Source of the DNA: Seriola aureovittata
Lineage: Eukaryota; Chordata; Actinopteri; Carangiformes; Carangidae
Assembly (NCBI RefSeq): GCF_021018895.1
Contig: NC_079364.1
Location: 15,182,385-15,246,384 of the forward strand
Length of the DNA stretch: 64,000 nt
Direction of reading: 5' to 3'
Of the stretch, positions 36,693 through 48,500 are shown piece after piece. The notes below the pieces were generated by a model. The model was not told where the DNA came from. It made no database searches and was given only the letters and a program-made list of their open reading frames with translations. The position numbers were made by a program, and so were the translations under genes. Numbering within the stretch: the stretch's first letter is position 1; each line of letters begins with the position of its first letter.

Positions 36693-38066
36693 TATAGACC
36701 CAAAAGTCTATGACCTCTAATCAAGATGCTTATGCATTTGTTTGGAATGTAATACATTTTTTCATTACATTAAATTATGATAATATCAGCTTAGCGATTT
36801 AAGTGAATCTTAAATCTTAATCTTAAAAAATATACATGAATTTCAGAATATCTTAGTATCTGGTATGTCCCCCTTTTGCTTTAATGACAGCATGCACTTG
36901 AAGTGGCATGATGACCCATTATGGTTTGACAATGTTCCACGGAGCTTCTTGTGATGTCACAGAGTGCTTGTTTTTCTTCGTCTTCAAGTGCCTCCATAAA
37001 TGTTCCGTGGGGCTGAGGTCAGGTGACTGTGGAGGAAAGCCAATGACAGTCAGGACTTTGGTCTTCAAGTAGCTCTTGCAAAACTGTGAGGTGTGTTTTG
37101 GGTCATTATCTTCCTGCGGTACGAATCCTTCTCCACAAAAGATGCAAACCAGAGGGTATCGCATGTCTCTGAAGAATGGAGCACTTCTCCTTGGTCAGCA
37201 TTTACTCAATTCAGTGCAAGTGTCCAACTCCAGAGTAGGCAAAAAAAAAAACCCAGACTTGAACATTTGCCCCATGTTTCACTGTCAATTTGATGCACCA
37301 GGGTATCATTGTCTCTCTGGTTTGTCTCCTTACATAAACCCACTGTAAAATGCTGGTATCCCATATTCCACCCCAAGCATTTGGCCTTGTGTCCCCTCCT
37401 GAGAGGTGGTTTCAAAACTGCTACTTGTCCTCTAGGACCACAAAAAGAAAACCTTGCTGATTTGAGTCTTATGTTCTCTATTTAGCAAATTCTGTATCTG
37501 TGATGAAGTTCCTTTTCTGTCTATTGGTCTGTCTGATTGTGCTTTAGATCTGACTGATCCAGTTTTTGCAAAGTGTTGTATTGTTCCATGCACTGCCCCC
37601 TTAGAAACTTTTAATCTAGCCATGATTTGACGCAGATTGGACTTCTGACACTTTTACTTAGTTCTGATGCCATTTTCCCCACTATCACAATGCTACTTAG
37701 AAAGCAATGATCTGCTGGAAACCTGAGGGACAGTCATATTTATAACAGGTGAACACTGGCTGCAAGTTGAGTTACTTGAACAAGCCTCTGAGAGTAGATC
37801 AGGTCCACCCAAGTGTCGTCTGTACACATGCTTCAAAGGGAATACAACTCAGGGAAATCTGACCTTTTGTACAAAGGAGTTAAGTTGGTCAATGCCTCAA
37901 ATTTGCTTAAATTTGTTTGCTGATCAAGGAATATTTCTTCTTCATTTTACATGACATAACTGTGTTTTTAACGTTTCTGAATTCTCTGACTTTCGGATTA
38001 TTACCAGGTTTACGTGAAAATATTAGAGATTTTCATAGTGGTCTCAGACTTTTGGTCCCCACTGTA
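36693..38066 (-). mobile_element. Decayed Tc1/mariner transposon
   Basis: The right end (minus strand) reads CAGTGGGGACCAAAAGTCTG, then AGACCACTAT, preceded by TA. The left end (plus strand, from about 36693) reads AGACCCAAAAGTCTATGACC. These are inverted, partly diverged ends about 1.37 kb apart, close to the usual Tc1 length of 1.2-1.6 kb. Transposase remains lie between them on the minus strand. The left outermost bases have decayed, so that boundary is approximate. The element is certainly immobile on its own. Confidence 0.8.
36919..37623 (-). pseudogene. Tc1-like transposase, broken
   Basis: Reading from 37623 downwards, the N-terminal part has a helix-turn-helix phrase typical of Tc1 DNA-binding domains (SKGAVHGTIQHFAKTGSV, preceded by MARLKV). 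The C-terminal part at 37164-36919 has DNDPKHTSQF and PPQSPDLSPTEHLW. These carry the last two acidic residues of the DDE catalytic triad (D in DNDPKHTS, E in PTEHLW), which cuts and joins DNA during transposition. Between them (37206-37415) the frame changes and the expected sequence is not readable. A poly-A run at 37240-37250 is one likely frameshift site. The upstream codons and first catalytic D were not located. Tc1 transposases are normally near 340 residues, and here no frame exceeds about 80. It is a dead copy inside the terminal repeats. Confidence 0.85.
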
Positions 38067-38559
38067 CGTAGGCTATACAATATGTGTGTGTCCATCCAAT
38101 ATATGACAGTGCTGACGAGATAGACTTAAAGCGAAAAATACACACAAAAACTGCATTTCAAAGAATATGACATATGGAGCTTCAAAGTGTTCATCATACA
38201 TTGAAAAATAAGTAGCCTATAAAATAATCACACGAATAAATTGTGGAAAATATATAGAAAAGCAGACCTTTGAAAATGTGCAATTTTAAACAAAATGTCA
38301 TGAAATAAAAATTATATCCATTAAAATTGGGTTACTATGAAATTAATGCGTAATGAGCTAAGTTTTAATAATTTATTTCACAAATTGCTTGTTCATTTAT
38401 GTTTCACACAATATTTTAACATGATTATTTATTTCATAATGTCTTTTTTGTTTATCCAATATTCCAAGACATTTTTATTATTGAAATGACAAAACACTCC
38501 TCTAGTGCTACCTAGCACATGGGTTTGGTAGCTTGAGGTCATGAGCAGATTATGAAAAA
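38067..38559. other. AT-rich non-coding stretch
   Basis: No gene or clear repeat is seen. The sequence is very A/T rich with scattered short runs. Confidence 0.5.
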
Positions 38560-38970
38560 AGGGACTCGTGGGCACAGGCGAGTAAAAGCCCCCCACCTCT
38601 TCTGTATAGGACTGAAACTTGTGTCGTTGGTCATGTTGCAGTAATTTTGTGTCTCATTGAAGTTGTTTTTATGGTCACTTTATGTCTCTTTGGTGAAATT
38701 TTGACTCTCTATGTAGTTGTTCTGTGTTACTTTGTGGACATTTTTGTCTCTTTTGTCTCTCTCAATTTTTGTCTCTAATAATTTAGTGTTTCTTTGTAGT
38801 ATTTTTACGTCTCAATGTTTGAACGTTTCAAACGTGTAATGTTAATGTTTCTGTGGCTTTCAAAAATAAATGCTAACAATAACTTCATTCAGAGGATCCG
38901 GTCCCATGACTTCTTGGACCCTTGGCTGGGCCTGTGCCCGTAGGCCTATTCGGTAGTCCATCCCTGCTTC
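38560..38970. repeat. Teleost repeat with internal TGTCTCTTTG-type units
   Basis: At 38640-38815 a loose unit of about 20 bp recurs (TTTTGTGTCTCATTGAAG, TTATGTCTCTTTGGTG, TTTTTGTCTCTTTTGTC). It is followed by GGCTGGGCCTGTGCCCGTAG and GGTAGTCCATCCCTGC. The combination matches, from memory, a dispersed repeat of percomorph fishes. The family name is left open. Confidence 0.5.
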
Positions 38971-38984
38971 GGGCGATCCGAGGG

Positions 38985-39393
38985 GGACTATGTTATGTAT
39001 TGGTAACTGTAGCTTGATCAACGCTGTTGCAAGAGGGTTTGACGGCTGTGGAGTTGTAAATTCTGAGTTTCGTCGTGCCCCTGAAGGCGTCACTTCCCGG
39101 GATGTTTACTGCCCTCCCAGTCCCCGCCGCTGCCTGCTGTCCAGGCTGGCTGCTGGGCTCGGGATGACGCCACCTCTCGCTCCGCCCCGGCGCAAACTCG
39201 CTCTTTGCGTTCATTTCATTCCTCTTCTCATTCCGAGCATTCTTCGCATCTCTGTCAGTGCGCGAAGCGATTCACCTACACCTTCCTGGCTGGCTCAGAA
39301 ACACCAGAATAACTTGACATAGTATTAAAAATACCCAGTAACATCACATTACCAAAAGAAAGGGACATTTTTATATGAGATATCAATAACGAG
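38985..39393 (+). promoter_or_regulatory. CpG-rich candidate promoter and 5' non-coding exon of tead1
   Basis: CpG dinucleotides become frequent in a region otherwise poor in them. A GC box (CCGCCCC, 39182-39188) is flanked by two CRE-like GCGTCAC/TGACGCC motifs. Two M-CAT elements, the TEAD-binding site, follow at 39217-39223 (CATTCCT) and 39229-39234 (CATTCC). A strong splice donor GAG/GTAAGT sits at 39393/39394. No TATA box is clear. I infer a CpG-island promoter whose first, non-coding exon ends at 39393 and splices to the tead1 coding exon 14 kb away. The distance and orientation fit, but no transcript supports it here. It could belong to another transcript. Confidence 0.45.
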
Positions 39394-39719
39394 GTAAGTT
39401 TAACTGGTAGTTGCAGGTATTCCAACTGGTTGTAGACTTCTGTTCGTGGGGTTTAGTTTACGTGTTTTGGAAATGCTGTACAATTTATTAAAATGTTGGC
39501 TTAATTTAGGTGTCTTCTATTTATCCCATGGCTTGAAGTAACGTTAGGTCGTCTGTTTCCATCGCTGAGATAGATGGCCGATTCTGGTCGCTGTTGCAAC
39601 AGGATGCTCACTTTGAACACTCACTGTTGTAGCCTATGGCTTTGACATAGCAGCGAAAAATCTTTGACATTTTTCACATTTTTTGAAAAGAAGCCTGATC
39701 ATACGCCCCTATAAAAGCC

Positions 39720-39982
39720 TCAGATGTCGTTTGCCCAGTGCCAGATCCTCAGAAACTCCCGGTGGGATTCAGGATGAACTAAAACATACTGCACGAATAA
39801 CAATTTTTGGACAAGATGACGGTTGAAAACGTTGCTGTTTTCCTCTCCGTAGTTGGCTCTGCCGGGAGTTGTTGGAGATTTCACCGGAGCATTTTCGGAC
39901 CACCTCGAAGAAAACGCTGGAGAGACTTGTTGCTTCAACACGTTTGACGGTGCTTTTTTTTAAATCGTCATCGAAGTTTTGT
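39720..39982 (+). other. Candidate alternative 5' non-coding exon
   Basis: About 15 CpGs lie in 250 bp, followed by a good donor (TTTTGT/GTAAGT, exon end 39982). It is probably part of the same CpG island as 38985-39393 and could be a second first exon. No acceptor was identified, so the start is open. Open frames here on the minus strand look fortuitous. Confidence 0.35.
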
Positions 39983-40490
39983 GTAAGTATTTTTTTGTTT
40001 GTTTGTAATGTTTGATTGTTACTTATCTCACCAGTCTCCATGTTGTTACTGTAACTCTAACGACACCGACTGAACCGGAGGGAAAGGTTAGCCTAAACTC
40101 CTTTATTGTTTCGTATTTCGGGGGGATTAAAGCTCCTCTCTGCCACTCCCTGAGTATCCCATGTCCAAAAACTAGCAGTTTGACAGAAACAATGTACTAA
40201 ATTACATTTTTGCATATTCTGGCGTTACTTTGGGGGTTTTAAATACTTTTAAAAAGGGGCATTTGGTTATCGTTGAGGAAAACTAGCTTAAATAGATATT
40301 TGCGATTCCCTTGTTTTTAAAATAGACTATCCGACCATAAATGGAGATGTAGCCGGTAATATAAAGGCAATTTGGAGCTGCTTTGTAGGAGCTTTTATTT
40401 GGGGTTTCCTTCATTGTTTTCCTTTTCCTCCCTCTACTTTCGGAAATGCCTGCTCAGCTAAAACTGAAGTCCCCCAACTGTAGGCCAGCA

Positions 40491-40505
40491 GTGTGTGTCT
40501 GTGTG

Positions 40506-40537
<32 letters not shown>

Positions 40538-40544
40538 TGCGTGT
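40491..40544. repeat. (TG)n(CGTG)n microsatellite
   Basis: TG units pass into five or more TGCG units, then stop at TCACAAAG. Confidence 0.9.
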
Positions 40545-43500
40545 CACAAAGTTTTACTCCTTTTGGTTTTACAGTGACTCCATCCACATATCTTTCTGTA
40601 TGCAAAGGGAGGGATGAGAAAAGGCCAAATGTTGTCATTAGCTATAGTAAAGTTATCTTAAAAGTGGGTGTAAGCACTGTTGCACCAAACACTGAAAGAT
40701 TTCCCCTTTGTGCCAGACTTTGGTTACTCTGCGCCCCCCCTACCCTGACACTTAACTGAATATATGCTGCATTAAATTTTCAGATTTGGTTTGCTTTGAA
40801 CAAACAGCCCAGTCAGGTCACCAGGCCACAGTTTACACAGCTCAGATATGCTGCTGTGATTCAATCAAAGTATACTTTGATTATATACTTAATTAATTTA
40901 GCCAAGGATTATAAAATACATGCTCACATCACCTAATTTATTATGTTTTGGCTTTCCAGTTCTGCTCTTCAGTATCTCAGGCCTCTGTCATCACCAGCTT
41001 GAGGAAAATAATTGCTTCTTATTATCATATTATTATTGTTATTATAAGCTTAGTTGAACTGGCACAGCTGAGCAATGGGGCGAGAGAAAGACCAATACAA
41101 GCTTTAAAAGGATGTTCTTGAACAAAATCCACTTTCTATCACTACTACTACTAGAAGTTTTTGGCTGCAGCAACTATGAGTCTCTCGCCTCCTTTTTGCA
41201 CAAGTTCTCTGCTTTCATAATATTAAATATGCTTTTTGTTACAGTTAACTACTGTTAAATATTTTATGCAACTTTGTAGAAAACAAAGATTTAATTTCAT
41301 TTAATTTAGGTACTAGGGTTTTTATCATTTCCAGGAAACAGTTTGAATGCAGTCAGGCGTAACTGCAGACATGTCACAGTGTAAATCTGCTTGCCTGGAA
41401 GAAAAAAAAAGTAGGAGTAGAAATAGATGCTTTGTTTTCAGCTTATGCAACCAGTGGACCTGTTGGATGGAAGCCTGCATAACATTTGTGCAAGAATAGG
41501 ATGTTGTCTTTGTTTGACCAAATTAGACTTTACTTCTGAAACTAGGAGTTTCCAAACTTCCTCTGCTTTTTGATGGAGCATAACTCAGCACATTAAGTAT
41601 GAACTACACAGACATGTTCACAGCTATGATGACACTGAGCCTCTCTTTTTGTATACTGTAATAAGTTAAAAGAATGTGAAATTAGTAATGAGCAAAAAAA
41701 TAAACATACTCAAAATGATGCCATTGTATTGTGATCTACAAAAGTGACATTTAAGCAGATGTCGATAGATATCTGAATGAAAGAGGGTTGCGCTGCTGTA
41801 GATACAGTGTTTTAGAAGCTACACAGGTGGTGTGTAACATTAATGCATTTGTCATTCAGATTTTGTTCCTTTATGTTCTCTTGTTGAGGTCTGAGAGCAG
41901 GACCACATAGTTGTGGTCCATATAGTTTATCTGTTGTGAAATGTGGATAGAATAATATGCTTTTATGAAGCACACAGTGGACTGTGTTACTTCTTATAGT
42001 AAAGTGAGACTGTTCTTCTCTTTGGTTGTCCATACCAAATATTGTTTAAGGGCCGTTGACTTTCAGAACATAATATTTTGGCCAAATATCTGTCAAATGT
42101 ATTTGCTTATTTTGTGCTTGATGAGGAAACATAGCAAATATGAATTCTTGCTTTTGCTTTTACAAAGTATAGATTTACTTTCTCCTGCCAGGGGTGGGGT
42201 TTTGTGAGCCCAGCATTACATGTATATTACACATATCAGTCTTCTTACCATTATAATTTTCATGTATGTATGTTTGTGGAATGACACAGAATTTGAAATC
42301 GTCTTTCCATACAATAATCCGAGGATATGACCATGTATACTTTTCGGCTCTTGGGGATATTATTTCCAGATGAATCATTTAGTATAATATATAGATGATT
42401 TTAGTTACAGATTTTTTTTTTTGTATAACCATAGAAGGAATCCAAACTGCCCCTTTTGCCATCCATATCATCCCCATTAGCCAGCATTTTTGAATAACCC
42501 CTAGTGATTAATAGCACATTAAGAGATACAGTCTCCAGCAGGATGCACCTGTGTACTCTGTGCTCCATGCAACAGGTACTGTGGAGCAGTGATGTATTTA
42601 TTTTCTCAGGATTGAATTTCATTTAAAATGATCTTTTCAATACCACTAGTATTATTTTAAAATAAGATTATTTTGGGGTCCTACTTGATTTCTGATGTAA
42701 ATAGAACTATAATCAACTATAATAAACTCCAATTGTAGATTTGGGCTTAATATTTATATATATAAATGTAGATGTTATACAAAAGTCTTAAAATTGAAAC
42801 TGTTACCAGTTTGGAGTTAAGGTCATATCTATCTGGTAAATCACACTATAAGCTGTCGTTTGTGTTTAGTAGTGTTTGTGTGCACAACAGAGGAGATTTA
42901 AAAGGAAAAAAATGTCTGCTTATGTTTAGGTTTTTGGTTTGTGGGTTACAGCCTTGTCACCACTTAGATTAGATGATAGGTCTTTGACAAGATGCTTTCA
43001 TGGTTCAGATGATATTTGTTACCATCAACAGTTAAAGGCTTTGATAGTGCATAGTTTCTACAGCTCTTGGGAATCAAGCCATACCATACATGCAGGCCCT
43101 GTGAACAGACACTTGATGTTAGAAATAAATGCTTTACCTGAGTGAAAATACAGTATGTGTTTTATATATGTAGGCTATGTGTAACAAGGCATGTTCTCTC
43201 CTTGTAGCAAGGGCCTGATAAATTCCTCATGGGAATGTGAACACATTATGTGTGCCACATTTTAATTGAAATGATAATACATGATACTATTTTTTTGTTA
43301 TGAAAATACCAGGCCATAACAATATCTGTGATGTGTAATTGAGTCTGAACACAGAGTCATTAATTGTGTAATTAGATGTGATGTGTGGCAGCGGTAGAAT
43401 CACATCAAACCATCAGTGTTCTCCATGGTCAAAGCACGCTTTAAAAAGAGGACACTCCTGCAGGCTTCCAGACTGTGTGTGCCCTGAGGTAAACCCTGGT

Positions 43501-44429
43501 CTAGAAAGGGAATTTTAGAGTATGCGCTGCTGCTCAGCAGTTTGAGCTGGGCCCACTGAGGCCAGCGGAGAGTGCCACCAAAAAGGAAAAGCTGGCTCAA
43601 AGCCACTGACGTCATCTAAGTAAATCTGCTTCAGCACTGCAGCCATAAAATGACTGCCAGCTACCGAATGCACTTTGGCCTTGTCAACCACCTTAGTGGT
43701 GCAACACAGTTTTTTTTCTCCATGTGCATACTTATGGAAGACAGCCTGTGTTTAAGTCGAGTCCCATTTTGCTTGAGTAGTAACAGACTTTGCCTGTTCA
43801 TTCAAAAGGAACAAGTCATGTTTGAGCCTTTCTAGGTTTACACAAAGCACCAAATGACTGAGCGTCTCATACCCTTTGAAGTCATACCACTTTAATATTA
43901 CAGTCTTATAATGTTTACCATATGGCAATCTCAATCATTTGCACTGGAAAAAAAGTATTTAGACTTAATAATGTCTTAACCACTTACTGTATTATTGACG
44001 TGGAGTGCCGTAGAAGTAATTTAGTCGCTGGGACATGTACTTTTTCTTACTGTTTTTGTTTGAATAAAAAGACAAATAAATGAGCTGCCTCATGATCACT
44101 CACAGACGAAAAGCAATATGTACACCATGAATCATTAGATGAGTCAGTTTCTGAAACCACTATAAACATTTTGAGTTCTTAACCACAATGAAAGCAGGAA
44201 ATCTCAGCTTCAACAACTTCCTGTCTCTGGTGGCCATAGTAGCGGTAGTGGTGTTCAGCTTCCCACTAGTGAAAAGAAACAAAGGCACACAGTCACTTCA
44301 TTTACTGTGTATAATTTGCGGCTTGTATTCAAATGTGGGTTATTCAGTCTCTCTGGCACCATATTCTCCAGTCGTTGCTTGTAATAAATTCCCACAAGAC
44401 CTTTCATCAATGGTCGTTGTGTTGTTATC
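40545..44429. other. Probable tead1 first-intron sequence
   Basis: No exon is recognised. The segment at about 43385-43660 is richer in G/C than its surroundings and contains a perfect cAMP-response palindrome. It is the best enhancer candidate in this stretch. The rest is A/T-rich with no clear repeat. Confidence 0.4.
43607..43614. promoter_or_regulatory. Perfect CRE palindrome
   Basis: TGACGTCA is the full CREB/ATF site. It lies inside the G/C-richer segment 43385-43660. A single 8-mer in 64 kb is near chance expectation, so its role is only suggested by context. Confidence 0.3.
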
Positions 44430-44507
44430 ATGGCCGACACAGATCAGGCAGACTCTCTCTGCCCTGAAGGTGCCCTGGATTCAGTGGAGGCACAGATAGA
44501 CTGGAGG
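44430..44507 (+). CDS. Doubtful coding exon, 26 codons
   Basis: An ATG in good context (ATCATGG) opens a 26-codon frame starting MADTDQADSLCPEG and ending in IDWR. It is followed at once by a splice donor GTAAGC, phase 0. A possible acceptor (CCACTGTAG) at 44883-44891 opens a frame beginning VEDDLVSPPG. I do not recognise the protein. It cannot be an in-frame alternative start for tead1, because both acceptors at 53663 and 53685 meet a stop codon in phase 0. It may be part of an unknown transcript, a decayed mobile element, or chance. Confidence 0.2.
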
Positions 44508-45149
44508 GTAAGCTCCCAACATTAATATGCAGGCTGTGCCCAGTAAATTAGTTTGGAATCCGAGCCGGGACACAGCAGTGGAGAGCTGTATTGTCCACTG
44601 GACTTGACACTTACTTTTTTCCCTCATGTGCTCTTAAGTTAAAAAATTTAAGAGCGCATAAAGAACTTTAGGGGCGTAATGAAAATTTATCAAATAATGT
44701 GTTTTTCCTCAATAAAGGGATAAGAGGAGACATTTACAAGCAAAATGATTTAATTTATTTGAATACAAAAACGTACATACGTTTTTTAATTATTATCAAA
44801 CTGTATTTATTTAATAATGATGTTATTATTTATACTTAACTGTATAAACGATATAAACAGTATGAACGTGGGAATGTTTTCTGCCACTGTAGGTGGAGGA
44901 TGATCTGGTATCGCCACCAGGGGCTTCAGTTAACGTTACTTTGTTGCCTTCCTCGTCCATCTCCGGCATCTGCTTCTCGGTGTTGGGTGTATCAGTCAAA
45001 ACTTTGTGTATGTTGCTACTGAACTTTTCATATCTATCTAGCTCACTGTGTGTTCACTGCTGGTGTTTTTCTTTTTTTTGTAGAAAAGTTGAGTCTAAAG
45101 GCCCGTTAATGCTGACGAGTGGATCATACGATTTTTTTTTTCAACAGAC

Positions 45150-45200
45150 AGCACTGGTTCAGTGCAGTGACGGCATCATCATCACCGTGCTGAACCAGGG
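45150..45200. other. Imperfect hairpin
   Basis: TGGTTCAG (45155-45162) faces CTGAACCA (45190-45197), with further partial pairing inside (ACGG with CCGT). It is followed by GGGCTCGACA. It may be the end of a decayed DNA element or a chance stem. Confidence 0.3.
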
Positions 45201-45353
45201 CTCGACAATTTGCAAGCGATTCACTCTCGTAAACTTTTTTTCTCTATTTAGTCCGTTAATAGAACCAAATAGTAAACATTTTCTACAAGGTGTCTCGATG
45301 GTTTATAATTCCATCACTATCTTTTGTTTTCTCATTTTTAGAGAGTATGTAGT

Positions 45354-45552
45354 TAGGGCTGCAGCTAACGATTATTTTTGATTAATCTACCGATTACTTT
45401 TTTGCTTCCAGGTGATGTCGTCATGTCTTGTTTTGTCCAGATCTCAAACATATTCAGTGTAAAAATCATTGAAGACTATTGAAAGTGGCAGATATTCATA
45501 GATTTTTTTGTCGAATGACTAATTAATTAACCGAATAACTGTTGCAGCTCTA
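45354..45552. mobile_element. hAT-like MITE, 199 bp
   Basis: The ends TAGGGCTGCA and TGCAGCTCTA are inverted with one mismatch. The flanks TATGTAGT (45346-45353) and TACGTAGT (45553-45560) form an 8-bp target duplication with one mismatch, the size expected for hAT elements. The interior (TAACGATTATTTTTGATTAA, then TGTCTTGTTTTGTCCAG) matches a non-autonomous family very common in teleosts. It has no coding capacity. Confidence 0.75.
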
Positions 45553-45560
45553 TACGTAGT

Positions 45561-48500
45561 CCAAAAAGCATAAAAAGACCAAAAGCAAAGGTGTGTTAGT
45601 CTGTTTCTTATAGTCTCTGACATCCACAGCCTGTCTCTGGCTCTGAGCAACAAGTGTTTATTCTGACCGAAGATGTAAATATCACAAATATATATTTAGA
45701 CTTTTCAAATAAGCTTGTAATTGTTTTCAGCAAACATTACTCAAACAGAAGTGAACAGTATATTAATAATAACAATTAACATACATTTGGTGCTCTTGTA
45801 AGTATTTTAGGCAGCAGTATGGTGTATGTGGGATCAACTGCCTACAGTGTGTGCATTTCTGGTAATAAAACAGCATGTCACATGCAGCGGTGTGGCTCAT
45901 TGATGTGTTTTTGATTTTGTACAATATCTGAGGTCTATTGCACTGAGGAAAAATATCTATCAGGTTTTCACTACACAGATGATCCCTTGTTAGTAGACTT
46001 GGTGAAATTTAATCATCATTTCATTTCCAATTTTCATATATGTTGATATTATTATTTACAAATTGGACTTTGTATAAGTAGCCAGTTCTTAGCTCCTGAT
46101 GGAACACGGACTAAATTTGCTTTTCAGTGTTGTCCACACTGAAGACTGGACATCTTTTTCTTTGTATAGTCTTAGTATAGTGTCTAACTTAATAACGTGC
46201 TGCTTAGTGTCTTACAAAAAATATCAGCCTTGGATCCTTATTTCTCATTACCCATCGAATGCCCCAAAAATTCCAATTACACTAAGCTATACAAGTCAAG
46301 ATAAATTTAATGTTTGTGTTTGGTTTGTGCACTAATCTCAAAATTGGTTTTTTTCTTTCTTTTTTTGATGAACTACAAGAGGTCAAAAATAGAAAAGTCA
46401 TTGTTACATTTCTGTTACTATCGCAGGATCTTTGTATCCTCCTATCTGTTGTCCTGCTCCCACATGGAGAGCCTGCCTCTTCATACCACTGTTGACCCAG
46501 ATGAAGAAGAGAAATTTGGAAAAATATGTAATTTCTCCTGTTGCTATGTTAAACAAAAGATTTTTAATTTACGTTTAGTTTGGCTTTTGTTTTTGTGACC
46601 ATGCAAATACTCTGGTGTACTGTAGTGTCAATATTTCTTGCGTTGTATTGGACTAAAACACATTTAGAATTTTCTTCAGTTACCAGTAACAATTCCCCAT
46701 AAATATTTACATCATTAAAAAACCTAAATAATCTCTTTAGGAATATTTATGCTGTGACTTGCTCCTCTTAATGAATAATTATTTCAACAGCAACCTTGTA
46801 ACATTTTAGGGAAAACTTCACATTCATGCAAGGCAATATGTTGGTATAACATCAAATCTACATTACTAATGATATTGCAAAAATATTTGTGCACAAATAC
46901 ATTCTTATTGCACTCTCAGTCATTACCAAAATAAAGTCACATCATACATAATTTGTAAGTAGAAAAAATAATCACATTTGATTTTGTTAATGTCACCTGG
47001 CTGCACAGCAACCCTTAGGAGACTGTTTTATGGCAGATGAATCCAGTGTGATATGAAGGAGTTGCCAGGGGAAAAAAGAAAGGAGGGGAAAGGAATAATG
47101 AGACGAGACAAGAAAGAAAGAAGTATATGGGGGGATAAATGATGGCCAGAAAAGCAGAAGAAAGGAGATGGAAGTCGGTGTGAATTGGCAGAGCCAAATG
47201 CAAATGGTGGCCTTCATGCTCATCACTGTGATTTGTTTTTTCATGCCCATCCGCACGCGTCCTGATTGAGCCAGTGGCCAGCCCTCGGCCTGCTCTGCTC
47301 TCATAACTGTCAGGAGATCCTTTATCTGACGGACCTTTATTTACAGCTTTAATTTCCTGAGCTTTATGTGTTCCGCTCGCACTCCACACCGCTGTGACAT
47401 GGGCGTATGGTGTCTGGAATGCACTGCAAATTTTTTGATAGGCAAATATCCTCTGAGCTTTCATTACATTTCATGTTTGAATGATAAATTGTATTTTTTA
47501 TATATTTTAGTATTACTGGCAGGACAGTGATGTATCCTCAGAAGGAGAGATTTTTGTCTCTGAGATTACAGTCAATTTTACCTCTGTTGTTCAGAGTGGA
47601 AGACCTTTAGCTATGCCTCTTTTCTCGGCTGCCGACATATCTGATGTTGTCCAGGTCATGTTGTTGCTACCTGTTTCTCAGACTGAGGCAGGTAGAAAGA
47701 GCTGCTTTGACAGAACCTGTAAATCAATCCCATTCTCTGGCAAACAAAGATTGATCCCACAGTGGCCTGATGGTTGCTGGGTGGTGGGATCCAGGCCTCA
47801 GATTTGAGTGGGATGATATCAGACAGATTCATGGCACCTAAGCATGCCGGTTCAAAGAGGCATGAAATAAACACTAGGCCACTGCCAATAAAAGAAGCAG
47901 CATAAGTACGTTTTCTAGCTTCTCCAGTGGACCTTCGGAAATTGGTATTGAAAACCTTGTTTATTCATTCATCTGTACTCCAGAGCTGTAGATTTATTCA
48001 TGAAACATAAAGGAAAATACAGAATCAATCGTTTTTCTTGCATAGTTTGGTGACATACTGTATTCTGTTTGGAAATGTTTTTGACATGACTGTGGTCATT
48101 TAAATTTTTCCCTGCTATCCGTCCCGATTTATTTTCTTAAATTAAATTGCAGGAGTTAAGTATGTGCTTCAATAGTTTTTCATTTTTAAGTAAATGCTGG
48201 GACTGGTGTTCATTGTTGCACCTGTTTTGTTGATTTTAATTTATTTTAGACAGTATCCGCATGCCTCAACTTTGCCCTGAGTGACAAAGCTTTCTAAATA
48301 AACTCGGAAGGGTATCTCTATTGATTTTAGGTTAATTTTATTTAATTTTTTGTATTCCTTTAACTGCATCTCAAGGTCCTCAAAGACTTCATTCCATAAA
48401 CATGCTTTTCCTGAAATAATTAATTTGTTTTAATGACAGACACTAAATGGAATTTCAGAAACGTCTGTCATTGTAAATGTTCATAGTTGGTTATGTGTTT

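Noticed and set aside
44893..45381. 162-codon open frame as a gene
   Set aside because: After a plausible first 30 codons it becomes T-rich, hydrophobic and random, and enters the MITE at 45354.
47015..47464. 149-codon minus-strand open frame as a gene
   Set aside because: No domain is recognised, another minus-strand frame overlaps it, and the sequence reads better as non-coding.
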